Below are positions 16,344 to 24,971 of a stretch of 36,469 bases of DNA, in pieces. The notes beneath the pieces are model-generated. The model saw only the letters and a program-made list of their open reading frames with translations, did no database searches and had not been told where the DNA came from. A program made the translations under genes and the position numbers. The DNA comes from Gammaproteobacteria bacterium (lineage in GTDB: Bacteria > Pseudomonadota > Gammaproteobacteria > Chromatiales > Chromatiaceae): assembly GCA_024206335.1 (NCBI GenBank), contig JAAGZL010000438.1, positions 1 to 36,469 on the forward strand, written 5' to 3'. The stretch's first letter is position 1. Every line of letters starts with the position of its first letter.

Positions 16344-17098
16344 AGATAATGGCAACCCATAATATCAAGGGCGGGGTTGGCAAGACCTCGGCTGCTGTCA
16401 GCCTGGCCTATCTGGCGGCGTGTGATGGTTACCGCACCCTGTTATGGGATCTTGATCCTCAGGGTGCGGCCAGTTTCTGTTTTCGCATCAAGCCCAAGGT
16501 ACGTGGTGGGGTTAAATCCCTGAAGCGAGATCCGTTCTCACTGGAGCAGGCGGTTAAGGCAACCGATTTTGAAGGTCTTGATCTCATTCCGGCAGATTTT
16601 TCCCTGCGTAACTTTGACCGGATATTTACCCGTACAAAAAATCCTACCCGGCACTTGGCAAGGCTTCTGACTCCTTTGCGGCAGGAGTATGATCTGCTGT
16701 TTATCGACTGTGCTCCCAGTATCTCTCTCATGGCAGAGAATATATTCCATGCCGCCGATGCCCTGTTGGTGCCGCTGATCCCCAGCACATTTTCGGTACG
16801 GACCTATCATCAGATGCTGGACTACTTTCACAAAAACCCACCCAAGAAACTGCAGCTGCTGCCGTTTTTCTCCATGTATGACAAGAGACGACAGCTGCAG
16901 CGCGATCTGGTTGCCAGCATGTCCGATGAGGTGAGAGAGATGCTGAATACCAGCATACCCTATGCCAAGAATGTGGAGCTAATGGGGGTGGAGCGCGCCC
17001 CGGTAAACCAGTTTGCCCCCACCAGCAGGTCTGCCGTGGCATACCGTAATCTGTGGCGTGAGGTGAAGGTGCGGGCGCTGGACGATTACACGCTTTAG
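16340..17098 (+). CDS. ParA/MinD-type positioning ATPase, orphan
   Basis: This is a 252 aa P-loop ATPase of the ParA family. The deviant Walker A is KGGVGKTS (10-17) with the signature first Lys that senses ATP in the dimer. It is followed by LWDLDPQGAAS (switch I/A' region) and LLFIDCAPSISLMAEN (Walker B). There is no N-terminal DNA-binding extension, so it is the small form used for cargo positioning rather than autoregulated plasmid ParA. No parB or parS-like gene is adjacent. The GTG start overlaps the CHAD gene stop, so the two proteins are translationally coupled and probably act together. The chromosome-partition ParA (Soj) is unlikely here because rsmG and parB are absent. Confidence 0.88.
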   Translation: MKIMATHNIKGGVGKTSAAVSLAYLAACDGYRTLLWDLDPQGAASFCFRIKPKVRGGVKSLKRDPFSLEQAVKATDFEGLDLIPADFSLRNFDRIFTRTKNPTRHLARLLTPLRQEYDLLFIDCAPSISLMAENIFHAADALLVPLIPSTFSVRTYHQMLDYFHKNPPKKLQLLPFFSMYDKRRQLQRDLVASMSDEVREMLNTSIPYAKNVELMGVERAPVNQFAPTSRSAVAYRNLWREVKVRALDDYTL

Positions 17099-17108
17099 TG
17101 GTCCACTT

Positions 17109-17122
17109 GGCCATCCCTGGCC
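17109..17122. other. Short hairpin between convergent parA and acetyltransferase genes
   Basis: GGCCA at 17109-17113 pairs with TGGCC at 17118-17122 across four bases in the 32 bp between the two stop codons. It could act on both strands, but there is no T run on either side, so terminator activity is unproven. Confidence 0.3.
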
Positions 17123-17130
17123 GCCGGTGC

Positions 17131-19815
17131 CTACAGCCATCTCTCCACGCTCCTTATCCCGGGATCGTCCGTAGAGGCGGAGATGGAGAATCCCAGTTGC
17201 TGCATCAGTGACAGCATGCGGTGGTTGTCGGCTAGCACCTCCCCCTCAATAACCCTTACCCCATGATTGCGTGCTGCCTCCATCAGCGTCTCCATCAGTT
17301 GCGAGCCTATGCCCATACCCCGGTGCTTATCTGAGACGGCGGTGGCAAATTCACAGGAGACCCCATCGGGGTTCAGGGTATAGCGGGCCACACCGAGTTG
17401 CACCGTCTTGTGCTCGATCTCGGTGACGGCAATCACCGCCATCTCTCGGCTGTAATCGAGCTGGGTGAAACGCACCAGCATCTCCGGGGTAAGTTCATCA
17501 ATGGCCTGCATGAAGCGGAAGTACTTGGACTCGGATGACATGTCGCCCACAAACTCTTTTAGCAGCTCGGCATCCTCCGGCCGGATAGGGCGGATTCGGA
17601 TGGTGGTTCCATCCGGTAGATGGGAGAGTCTGATCAGGTCGGACGGATAGGGGTGGATTGCCATGTGCGAGTAGCGGACCGGGGAGGTGGGTGGACGCTT
17701 GATGTGGATCCTGGCATCCACGGCTATCACCCCGTTGTCATCCGCTAGCAGGGGATTGATGTCCAGCTCCTGTACATGGGGGAGTTCGCATACCATCTCA
17801 GATATCCGCAGTATGACATTCTCTACCGCCTCCTTCTTGATGGCTGGCATGTGGCGGAACGGCCCCAGGAGTTTGGATACCCGGGTCCTGCTTATCAGGC
17901 GGTTTACCAGCACTGGGTTGAGGGGGGGGGAGGGCCACAGCACTGTCATGCAGCACCTCGGCCATGGTTCCGCCGGCGCCGAAGGCGATGACCGGGCCGA
18001 AGATGTCATCGTGCTTCACCCCTACCATAAGTTCCCGGGTGTCACTGGTAGAGGCCACCGGTTCCACGGTGATGCCGTCGATCATGGCATCGGGCATGGC
18101 TCTGTGTGTGTCGTCCATCAATGCCTTGAATGCGGAGCGGACATCGAGGGCGCTGAGGATGTTGTTCTTTACCCCATGTACATCGGATTTGTGGGAGATC
18201 TGTGCTGAGCAGATCTTCATGACGACCGGGAAGCCTACCGATTCAGCGGCTACCAGGGCCTCGGTGGGTGTTCTGGTCATCAGGGTCGGGGTGCAGCGGA
18301 TATGAAAGGCGCTCAGGATGGCCTTGGATTCGGTATCTGAGAGCATGTTTCGACCCTCGGACAGCGCGGCCTCGATGATGAGCCTGGCCCCCTCGGCATC
18401 TGGTGGTCTGGAGTCGGACAGTGATCCCGGGGTTTGCAGCAGCATCCTCTGGTTGAGTTGGTAACGGGATAGGTAGGCAAAGGCCTCGATGGCCCGCTCC
18501 GGGGTCACGAAGGTGGGCAGGCGATTGGCCGAGAAGGCCTCGCGTGCATTGTGTACCTGGGAGTCCCCCATCCAACAGCTGAGGACGGGTTTTTTCTTAT
18601 TCTTCTTTTTCCAGGCGTTTATCACCTCTACCGCGACCTGGTCTGGTTTGCTCATGGCCTGGGGGGAGAGCAGGGTAAGTACGCCATCCACATTTTTATC
18701 TTCCAGGACTGCGGTCAGCGCCTTGCCGTATCTCTCGGGAGGGGCGTCGCCCAGGATGTCTACCGGGTTATTGTGGGACCAGAATGGAGGTAACTCTCTA
18801 TCCAGGGTGGCAATGGTCTCCGGTTGCAGGCTGGGGAGCTTGACTCCCAGATCGATAGCGCGGTCGGTGGCGAGTATGCCCGGGCCGCCGCCATTGGTGA
18901 CGATGGCCAGGTTATTACCGTTTACCCGGCGGTTGGTGGAGAGGATCTCGGCGGCTGCGAACAGCTGTCCAAAGGTCATGGCCCGCACGGCGCCAGCGCG
19001 TTCCAGGGCGGCATCGAATATCTGGTCTGATCCAAGCATGGCTCCGGTGTGGGTGCTGGCTGCCTCCACTGCCTTTTGGTGTCGTCCCACCTTGAGCACG
19101 ATTACCGGTTTTGAGTTGGCGGCTATCCGCAGTCCACTCATGAAGCTGCGGGAGTCATGAATCCCCTCTACATACAACAGGATGGCATCGGTTTTACTGT
19201 CCACGGCCAGGTAGTCCAGGATGTCACCAAAGTCGATATCGCTGGCGTTTCCCAGGGATACCACGGTTGAGAACCCCATCTTGTGGGGTCTGGCCCAGTC
19301 CATGATGGCCGTACATAGGGCGCCGGATTGAGATACCAGGGCTAGTTTTCCCTTGGGTGCCTGAGTGTTAAGGAAGGTGGTATCCAGGCCTATATCCGGG
19401 CGTATCAGCCCCAGGCAGTTTGGCCCCAGAACGTGGATGCCGTGATGGCGTGCTGTCTCCATCAGGGTCTTCTCCAGTTTTTTTCCTCTGTCACCACATT
19501 CACCGAACCCGGCAGTATGAATAATCATGGAGTTGACGCCGTTGGCCCCACACTGGTGGATGATGTTGATCACGCTGGAGGTGGGTGCGGCAACCACTGC
19601 CAGATCTACTGGGTTATCCAGCTCCTCAATGGATTTGTAGCACCTGAGCCCCTGGATCTTTTGATACTTGGGATTTATTGGGTAGATATCTCCGGTAAAG
19701 CCGGACTTGATTAGGTTTCTTAATGTGCTGGTGCCAACGCCATTGGCCTTTTCGCTGGCCCCGAATATGGCGATGCTGTGTGGTTCAAACAGTTTTTAAG
19801 TTTATGTGGTCCCAT
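17131..19815 (-). pseudogene. Pat/PatZ-type acyl-CoA synthetase-GNAT acetyltransferase, interrupted by two frameshifts
   Basis: Read through, this is an 894 aa protein with the PatZ layout: CoA-binding and ligase domains, an ATP-grasp domain, then a C-terminal GNAT domain (DKHRGMGIGSQLMETL). Pat enzymes acetylate lysines, classically of acetyl-CoA synthetase. THTGAMLGSD keeps the His used by ADP-forming acyl-CoA synthetases, whereas Salmonella Pat has lost it. ATP-grasp is marked by SHKSDVHGVKNN. The frame breaks twice. Near the N-terminus, ATG 19815 reads MGPHKLKN but LFEPHSIAIFGAS is in the next frame across an A5 run (19793-19797). At 17922-17930 a C9 run (minus strand) has one base too many between AVALPP and LNPVLVNRL. 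Without correction a 599 aa fragment and a separate GNAT fragment result. Sequencing error, decay and slippage are all possible. Confidence 0.8.
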
Positions 19816-19946
19816 GATAATCTCGGCGATGATTAGATAGTTGCTAATTAATAATGAGAAACAACAAATATTGTTGGATTGTGCTAAATTCAGTCGGGTT
19901 GTTTTATAAGTTGTGCTAAGTATTGTGATCCATGATCCACATGAAT

Positions 19947-19997
19947 GCGGGGGTGATAAGTACCTCAGCGGGGGTGTCATTGACTCCGGTATATAAT
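19947..19997 (+). promoter_or_regulatory. Tandem GCGGGGGTG repeats and -10 box before the deacetylase gene
   Basis: GCGGGGGTG occurs at 19947-19955 and again at 19968-19976, exactly 21 bp apart, which places both on the same face of the helix. A TATAAT at 19992-19997 follows. The 17 bp in front of it show no -35 hexamer, which is what an activator-dependent promoter would look like. The AT-rich remainder of the divergent region (19816-19946) should hold the acetyltransferase promoter. Confidence 0.4.
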
Positions 19998-20055
19998 GAT
20001 CTCTTGAACAGCATAGAGACGCCCTGTAGTTTACCCTTTATGTTGGAGTTTGACT

Positions 20056-20979
20056 GTGCCAATAGCCTTTATATCCCATGCTGATTGTCTTCTTCATGAC
20101 GTAGGTCATGATCATCCGGAGCAACCTGGCAGACTGAATGCAATTCAGGATCGCTTGATCAGTTCCGGCTTGGAATTTGTCGTTATGCAACACGATGCGC
20201 CCATGGTTGAAAGGAGTCAGCTAGAGCGGGTGCATGATAATAGTTACATATCAAAGATTATAGACGAGGCGCCTGCAGAGGGTATTCTGCGTCTGGATGA
20301 TGACACCTTCATGATGCCCAAGACGTTGAATGCAGTCATGCGTTCAGCCGGTGCTGTGGTCTATGCGGTGGACATGGTGATGAAAAAGGAGACCCGTATC
20401 GCCTTCTGTTCGGTGCGGCCGCCGGGCCATCATGCAGAGCGCAGCAGGGCTATGGGCTTCTGTTATTTTAATAATATTGCTGTCGGTGCTGCACATGCCC
20501 TGGAACAGTATGGTCTGGAGCGGGTGGCCATTCTTGATTTCGATGTGCATCACGGGAATGGCACCGAGGATATTTTTCGTGACGACACGCGGGTGTTTTT
20601 TGGTTCCAGCTTCCAGCACCCGTTTTATCCAGATACCGGGTTTGTATCCGGTTCCCCCCACATCGTCAATATTCCCATGGCCGCAGGCACTTCTGGAATC
20701 GCATTTCAGGAGCAGATAGAGGAGAAGTGGTTGCCGGCGCTGGATGCCTTTAAGCCACAGCTGGTTATGATCTCGGCCGGGTTTGATGCGCATATAGAGG
20801 ATGATATGTCGCACCTGCGGCTGCGTGAAGCAGACTACTCTTGGGTGACAACCAAACTTAAGGCCGTTGCAGATAAGCATGCTGAAGGGCGCATCGTGTC
20901 TGTACTGGAGGGTGGTTACGCCATCAGTGCGCTGGGTCGCAGCGCCGTGGTCCATCTTGATGCCCTGCTGGGCAGTTGA
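20056..20979 (+). CDS. Histone-deacetylase family amidohydrolase
   Basis: This is a 307 aa zinc-dependent deacetylase of the class II HDAC-like / AcuC-AphA group. It removes acetyl groups from lysines or polyamines. Active-site blocks are SVRPPGHHAERS (the tandem His pair), ILDFDVHHGNGT (zinc Asp and His), ISAGFDAH (second zinc Asp) and LEGGY (transition-state Tyr). I chose GTG 20056 because GGAG lies seven bases before it. The TTG at 20050 would leave a one-base spacer. The gene is divergent from the Pat-type acetyltransferase across 240 bp, which suggests it reverses that enzyme's modification. The next gene begins 26 bp after its stop. Confidence 0.9.
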   Translation: MPIAFISHADCLLHDVGHDHPEQPGRLNAIQDRLISSGLEFVVMQHDAPMVERSQLERVHDNSYISKIIDEAPAEGILRLDDDTFMMPKTLNAVMRSAGAVVYAVDMVMKKETRIAFCSVRPPGHHAERSRAMGFCYFNNIAVGAAHALEQYGLERVAILDFDVHHGNGTEDIFRDDTRVFFGSSFQHPFYPDTGFVSGSPHIVNIPMAAGTSGIAFQEQIEEKWLPALDAFKPQLVMISAGFDAHIEDDMSHLRLREADYSWVTTKLKAVADKHAEGRIVSVLEGGYAISALGRSAVVHLDALLGS

Positions 20980-21005
20980 TCAAATTTTTACTCACGGAGA
21001 AATCA

Positions 21006-21428
21006 ATGAAAATTAGTTTTTACACCCTAAGTCTCCTGGCTCTTTTTTGGGGTTCTAACATGGCTGCAGGTCAGGCGGTAGACCTGCAGGATTTTGAGCA
21101 GGTTAAGAAGATGATGCTTCCTGTGTTGACCAAATCCATAGAGCCGCTGAAACAGACCAGAGCCTGTGTGGTAAAGAGCACCAATTCCGAGCAGCTGAAT
21201 GCCTGTGTTGAGATCATGGCGGAATTTCAGCGTGGACTTATACCAGGTGGTGGTAATGCAGCCCCGAAGATGCCCCGCTTGGAGTGGAGCGAGGTCTTGA
21301 CTGAGCAGATCCGCAGTGACCTGGACAGGTCCATGCTTGAGACCAGTGCCAATATAAAGTGTCTACAGTCTAGTGCTAGCCAGAAGGCTATGGATGAGTG
21401 TGCGCGCAAGGCTGGTGTGGGGAGGTAA
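21006..21428 (+). CDS. Small secreted protein of unknown function with four cysteines
   Basis: I do not recognise this 140 aa protein. Residues 1 to about 22 are a signal peptide (MKISFYTLSLLALFWGSNMA, then AGQA). The mature part has four cysteines in two spaced pairs, RACVV and NACVE in the first half and IKCLQ and DECAR near the end, likely to form disulfides in the periplasm. It looks mainly helical. GGAG lies seven bases before the ATG at 21006. A longer frame from 20976 has no ribosome-binding site. It follows the deacetylase gene by 26 bp and may be its operon partner. Confidence 0.75.
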   Translation: MKISFYTLSLLALFWGSNMAAGQAVDLQDFEQVKKMMLPVLTKSIEPLKQTRACVVKSTNSEQLNACVEIMAEFQRGLIPGGGNAAPKMPRLEWSEVLTEQIRSDLDRSMLETSANIKCLQSSASQKAMDECARKAGVGR

Positions 21429-21623
21429 CAGGCAGTGTTGAGACGATTTATGGCGCCGAAAATAAATAGTTTTAATAAGTGGCCAGAATAATTCTGCTAC
21501 CCGCGCTTACGTTAAGAAGAGTCTGTTGGAATGGCTGGAATGGAATATGGCCGTTACCTTGGTGACCAAGCCGAATGATTTGATCCGTTGGTGGATGTGG
21601 GTGATTTCTTAAGCAACGAAAAC

Positions 21624-21649
21624 ACCCAGCCAGGTTTCCCTGGCTGGGT
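21624..21649 (-). terminator. Terminator of the cold-shock gene
   Basis: ACCCAGCCAGG at 21624-21634 pairs perfectly over 11 bp with CCTGGCTGGGT at 21639-21649 across a 4 nt loop. Read on the minus strand the stem is followed by GTTTTCG, a short T run, and it lies 24 bp after the csp stop. The plus-strand side lacks T residues, so it serves the minus-strand gene. Confidence 0.8.
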
Positions 21650-21672
21650 TGTAATACAACCGACGCCCAACC

Positions 21673-21882
21673 CTATAGAGGGGTGACGTTTTCGGCCTGA
21701 GGGCCTTTCTGCCCTTCAACCTCAGTGAACTGGACCAGCTGTCCGTCCTTTAATGTTCTGTGACCATCACCAACTATGGAACGGAAATGAACGAAAAGAT
21801 CGGCTCCGCCCTCACGCTCGATAAACCCATATCCCTTAGCGTCATTAAACCACTTGACGGTGCCTGTTTGCTGTTCAGCCAT
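21673..21882 (-). CDS. CspA-family cold-shock protein
   Basis: This is a 69 aa single-strand nucleic acid chaperone of the OB-fold cold-shock family. RNP1 is KGYGFIE and RNP2 is LFVHF, and it begins [19 protein letters not shown], a typical start. Length and composition are normal. AGAGGA lies about 9 bp before the ATG. A GTTACA-N17-CATAAT promoter is present upstream and gives only about a 35 nt leader. The long cold-sensitive leader of E. coli cspA is therefore absent if that promoter is used, which argues for a constitutive or stress member (CspC/CspE-like). Confidence 0.95.
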   Translation of the reverse strand: MAEQQTGTVKWFNDAKGYGFIEREGGADLFVHFRSIVGDGHRTLKDGQLVQFTEVEGQKGPQAENVTPL

Positions 21883-21922
21883 TTGTTAATCCTCTGATGT
21901 AACGAAACTTTCTGTCATTTAT

Positions 21923-21951
21923 ATTATGACTAACCCAAGTTGCTGTGTAAC
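21923..21951 (-). promoter_or_regulatory. Probable promoter of the cold-shock gene
   Basis: On the minus strand GTTACA (21951-21946) is separated by 17 bp from CATAAT (21928-21923), a five of six match to the -10 box. Transcription would start near 21916, about 34 nt before the start codon. Confidence 0.45.
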
Positions 21952-22310
21952 GTTGAAGAAACTACGCTTCAAGAGCAGGGGAGAAAATTTCGCCGAAACT
22001 GCTTTTTCATTGTAGATTGCATAACCCATACTCAGCATGGCCCATTCTATCCTTATCTGGATAAAGGTCAACTTTTTGTTATTGTTTGAAATATTGGGTC
22101 CTGGAGCGCCATATCAGAGAGGAAAAAAGTGGGTCAAAAGGCATATTCTGCAAACTAAATCCTGGGTAGGTTTTATTAAAATACTCTGGAGTAAATACCA
22201 AGGTGACACTATCTCTGATGGCGCAGGCTGGTATGATTTACAGCTTAGTAACAATGGGTTATAACTAAAAACTTCGTGGCGTTCTGACAAGATATATTTT
22301 TCCGGGATAG
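21952..22310. other. Intergenic region between cold-shock and RND genes
   Basis: This stretch should hold upstream control for the csp gene (minus) and the RND gene (plus). A 75-codon plus frame at 22037-22264 has no ribosome-binding site, no recognisable domain and no family resemblance, so I do not call it a gene. The region is more AT-rich than the surrounding coding DNA and I see no strong inverted repeat. Confidence 0.4.
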
Positions 22311-24944
22311 ATGCTTGCCATGCGACGCAATATTCAAAGTGAATCAAAAAAGACAATAACAATGCTACAGCGCTTAACGGAACTATATTATCGCCTAACC
22401 TTGGAAAGGCCGCTGGTGATTGGTTTGGCAACCCTACTGTTACTGGCCGTGGCGGTATGGTTTTCACAGGACTTCAAGCTTGACGCCTCATCCGATTCAC
22501 TGGTGTTGGAAAATGACCAGGACCTGCGCTTCTATCGGGCGGTGCGGGCGCGCTATGGTTCGGATGATTTTCTGATGGTCACCCTACAGCCCAAGGTCGG
22601 CCTCTTTACCCAGGAGAGTCTGAGCAATATCCGCAAGTTGCGGGATGAGCTGGCTGGTCTGGAACGGGTGGAGTCGGTGCTGAGCATCCTGGATGTTCCC
22701 CTGATTGACAGCCCGCGGGTCAGTGTGTCGGAACTGCAGGAACAGGTGCGCACCCTGGAGACCGAGGGCATGGATATTGCCAAGGCCCGGTTGGAATTCC
22801 GCAACAGTCCCCTCTATCGCAGCCTGCTCACCAGCGTGGATGAGAAGACCACCGCCCTGTTGGTCTATCTTAAACATGACCAGGTCCAGAGCGAGCTCCA
22901 GAACCAACGTGACCAGCTGTGGGAAAAACAGATGGGGACCAAGCTGGATGCCCAGGAGCTGGAGAAGCTGAAGGGTATCTCGGCCGAGATCAAGCAGCAC
23001 AATACCCGGATTCAGGCGCAGCTGCGGGGTGACATAATTGCGGTGCGGGCCATCCTGAGCCGGTATCGGCGTGCGGGTGAGATCCATCTGGGTGGCGTGC
23101 CCATGATTGCCTCCGACATGATTGGTTTTGTGGATGGTGATATCCGGATGTTTGGTATTGGTGTCACTATCTTTCTGATAATCCTGCTAACCATCGCCTT
23201 CAAGCGCCCGCGCTGGGTGTTGATACCCTTGCTGATCTGCCTGGTGTCTGCCGTGGTCATGGTGGGTTATCTGGGGATGATGGACTGGCGGGTTACCGTG
23301 GTCTCTTCCAACTTTATATCCCTGTTACTGATCACCACCCTGTCGCTGTCGGTGCATCTGATAGTGCGGCATCAAGAGCTGCATGCGGAAGATCCAGGGC
23401 GCTCCCAGCTCTGGATGTTGAAAGAGACCATGCGCTCCAAATTTGCGCCGTCCATATTTACCTCCCTGACCACCATGGTGGCATTTGCCTCCCTTATCGT
23501 GAGTGGAATTCGTCCAGTGATTGATTTTGGCTGGATGATGGTGGTTGGTATAGGCATGGCCTTTTGCTTTGCCTTTATGTTGTTTCCCGCAGCACTGGTG
23601 CCGCTCAAAGCCGGCACCCCGGTGCTGCGTCGGCACGATGCTACTGCCGCCATGACCCGTTCTCTGGCCAACACCATTGAGCGTCATGGCAACACCACCC
23701 TGGTCATCTATCTGTTGATTGTGGTTCTGGGTGTGGTGGGCATAGGCAAGTTGTCGGTGGAGAACCGCTTCATTGACTACTTCAAGGAGTCCACCGAGAT
23801 CTACAAGGGCATGGTACTTATCGACCAGGAGCTGGGCGGAACCACTCCGTTAGATGTGGTGCTGGAGCCGGATAGGCAGTTTTTGCAGAGCCTGAGTGGA
23901 GAGGGTGGTGTTGATCCGGAGCCAGATCTGGAGGAGCCAGGTGTGGCCGCTATAGATGGGGCGGATAAGGGAGATGTTTCCGAGGAAAAGTTTGAAGAGG
24001 ATATGGATTTCGATCTGGGTGCAGAGTTTGAAGAGGAGAGTGGAGGTATCAGTGGTGAGAGCTTCTGGTTCAATATGTTCCAGTTGGCGGATGTGCAGAG
24101 GATCCATGAATATCTGGATTCACTGCCGGAGACCGGCAAGGTGCTCTCCCTGTATACCACCATGAGTATGATGACCATGCTCAATAGCGATGTCCCACTG
24201 GATAATATGAGCCTGGCGGTGGTGCACAAGCGCCTGCCGGATGATATCAAGGCGCAGATCCTGGACCCCTACATGTCTAAGGATGGTAATCAGATACGTT
24301 TCGGTATTCGGGTTATCGACTCGGACATAAATCTGCAGCGGGACGTGCTGCTGAAAAAGATCAAACGCGACCTGATAGAGAAATTCAATCTGGAAGAGGG
24401 TCAGATAAGACTCTCCGGGATGTTGGTGCTCTACAACAACGTACTGCAGAGCCTGTTCCGCTCCCAGATCCTGACCCTGAGTATGGTGTTCCTGGCTATC
24501 TTCGGCATGTTCCTGCTGCTGTTTCGGTGCTGGAAACTGGCGGCCATCGGCGTTGTACCCACCGTGGTGGCGGCGGGTATCATCCTGGGATTGATGGGCT
24601 GGCTGGGGATTCCGCTGGATATAATGACCATCACCATTGCCGCCATCACCATCGGGATCGGGGTGGATAACGCCATCCACTATGTACACCGGTTTCGGGT
24701 GGAGTTGGCGCGGGATGGGGACTACTGGGGGGCGGTAAAGCGCTGTCACTCCAGTGTGGGACGGGCCATATATTACACCTCCATCACCGTTACCTTGGGC
24801 TTCTCCATCATGGCCCTGTCCAGCTTTATTCCATCCATCTATTTCGGCATACTCACCGGCATTGCCATGGTGGTGGCCTTGATCGGAAACCTTACCCTGC
24901 TGCCGCTGCTGTTGGTGAAATTAAAACCGATCAAGGCGGGTTAG
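22311..24944 (+). CDS. RND-superfamily (MMPL-type) transporter
   Basis: This 877 aa inner-membrane protein has the two-halved RND plan: a first membrane helix, a large periplasmic domain, five more helices, and the same again. Helices are visible around VIGLATLLLLAVAVWF, FLIILLTIAFKRPRWVLIPL and ILTLSMVFLAIFGMFLLLF. The conserved TM4-type motif of the second half is TIGIGVDNAIHYVHRFR. Such stand-alone RND proteins move lipids or hydrophobic compounds, and no membrane-fusion or outer-membrane partner is adjacent. An Asp/Glu-rich insert at about residues 530-580 lies in the second periplasmic domain and is unusual. An internal ATG at 22362 (MLQRLTELYYR) fits homologue starts as well as 22311 does, and neither has a strong Shine-Dalgarno. 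Confidence 0.85.
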   Translation: MLAMRRNIQSESKKTITMLQRLTELYYRLTLERPLVIGLATLLLLAVAVWFSQDFKLDASSDSLVLENDQDLRFYRAVRARYGSDDFLMVTLQPKVGLFTQESLSNIRKLRDELAGLERVESVLSILDVPLIDSPRVSVSELQEQVRTLETEGMDIAKARLEFRNSPLYRSLLTSVDEKTTALLVYLKHDQVQSELQNQRDQLWEKQMGTKLDAQELEKLKGISAEIKQHNTRIQAQLRGDIIAVRAILSRYRRAGEIHLGGVPMIASDMIGFVDGDIRMFGIGVTIFLIILLTIAFKRPRWVLIPLLICLVSAVVMVGYLGMMDWRVTVVSSNFISLLLITTLSLSVHLIVRHQELHAEDPGRSQLWMLKETMRSKFAPSIFTSLTTMVAFASLIVSGIRPVIDFGWMMVVGIGMAFCFAFMLFPAALVPLKAGTPVLRRHDATAAMTRSLANTIERHGNTTLVIYLLIVVLGVVGIGKLSVENRFIDYFKESTEIYKGMVLIDQELGGTTPLDVVLEPDRQFLQSLSGEGGVDPEPDLEEPGVAAIDGADKGDVSEEKFEEDMDFDLGAEFEEESGGISGESFWFNMFQLADVQRIHEYLDSLPETGKVLSLYTTMSMMTMLNSDVPLDNMSLAVVHKRLPDDIKAQILDPYMSKDGNQIRFGIRVIDSDINLQRDVLLKKIKRDLIEKFNLEEGQIRLSGMLVLYNNVLQSLFRSQILTLSMVFLAIFGMFLLLFRCWKLAAIGVVPTVVAAGIILGLMGWLGIPLDIMTITIAAITIGIGVDNAIHYVHRFRVELARDGDYWGAVKRCHSSVGRAIYYTSITVTLGFSIMALSSFIPSIYFGILTGIAMVVALIGNLTLLPLLLVKLKPIKAG

Positions 24945-24971
24945 CGCCGGTCGGGAAAGGGTGGTTTTCTC

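Noticed and set aside
22037-22264. 75-codon frame upstream of the RND gene
   Set aside because: There is no ribosome-binding site, no domain and no coding-like composition.
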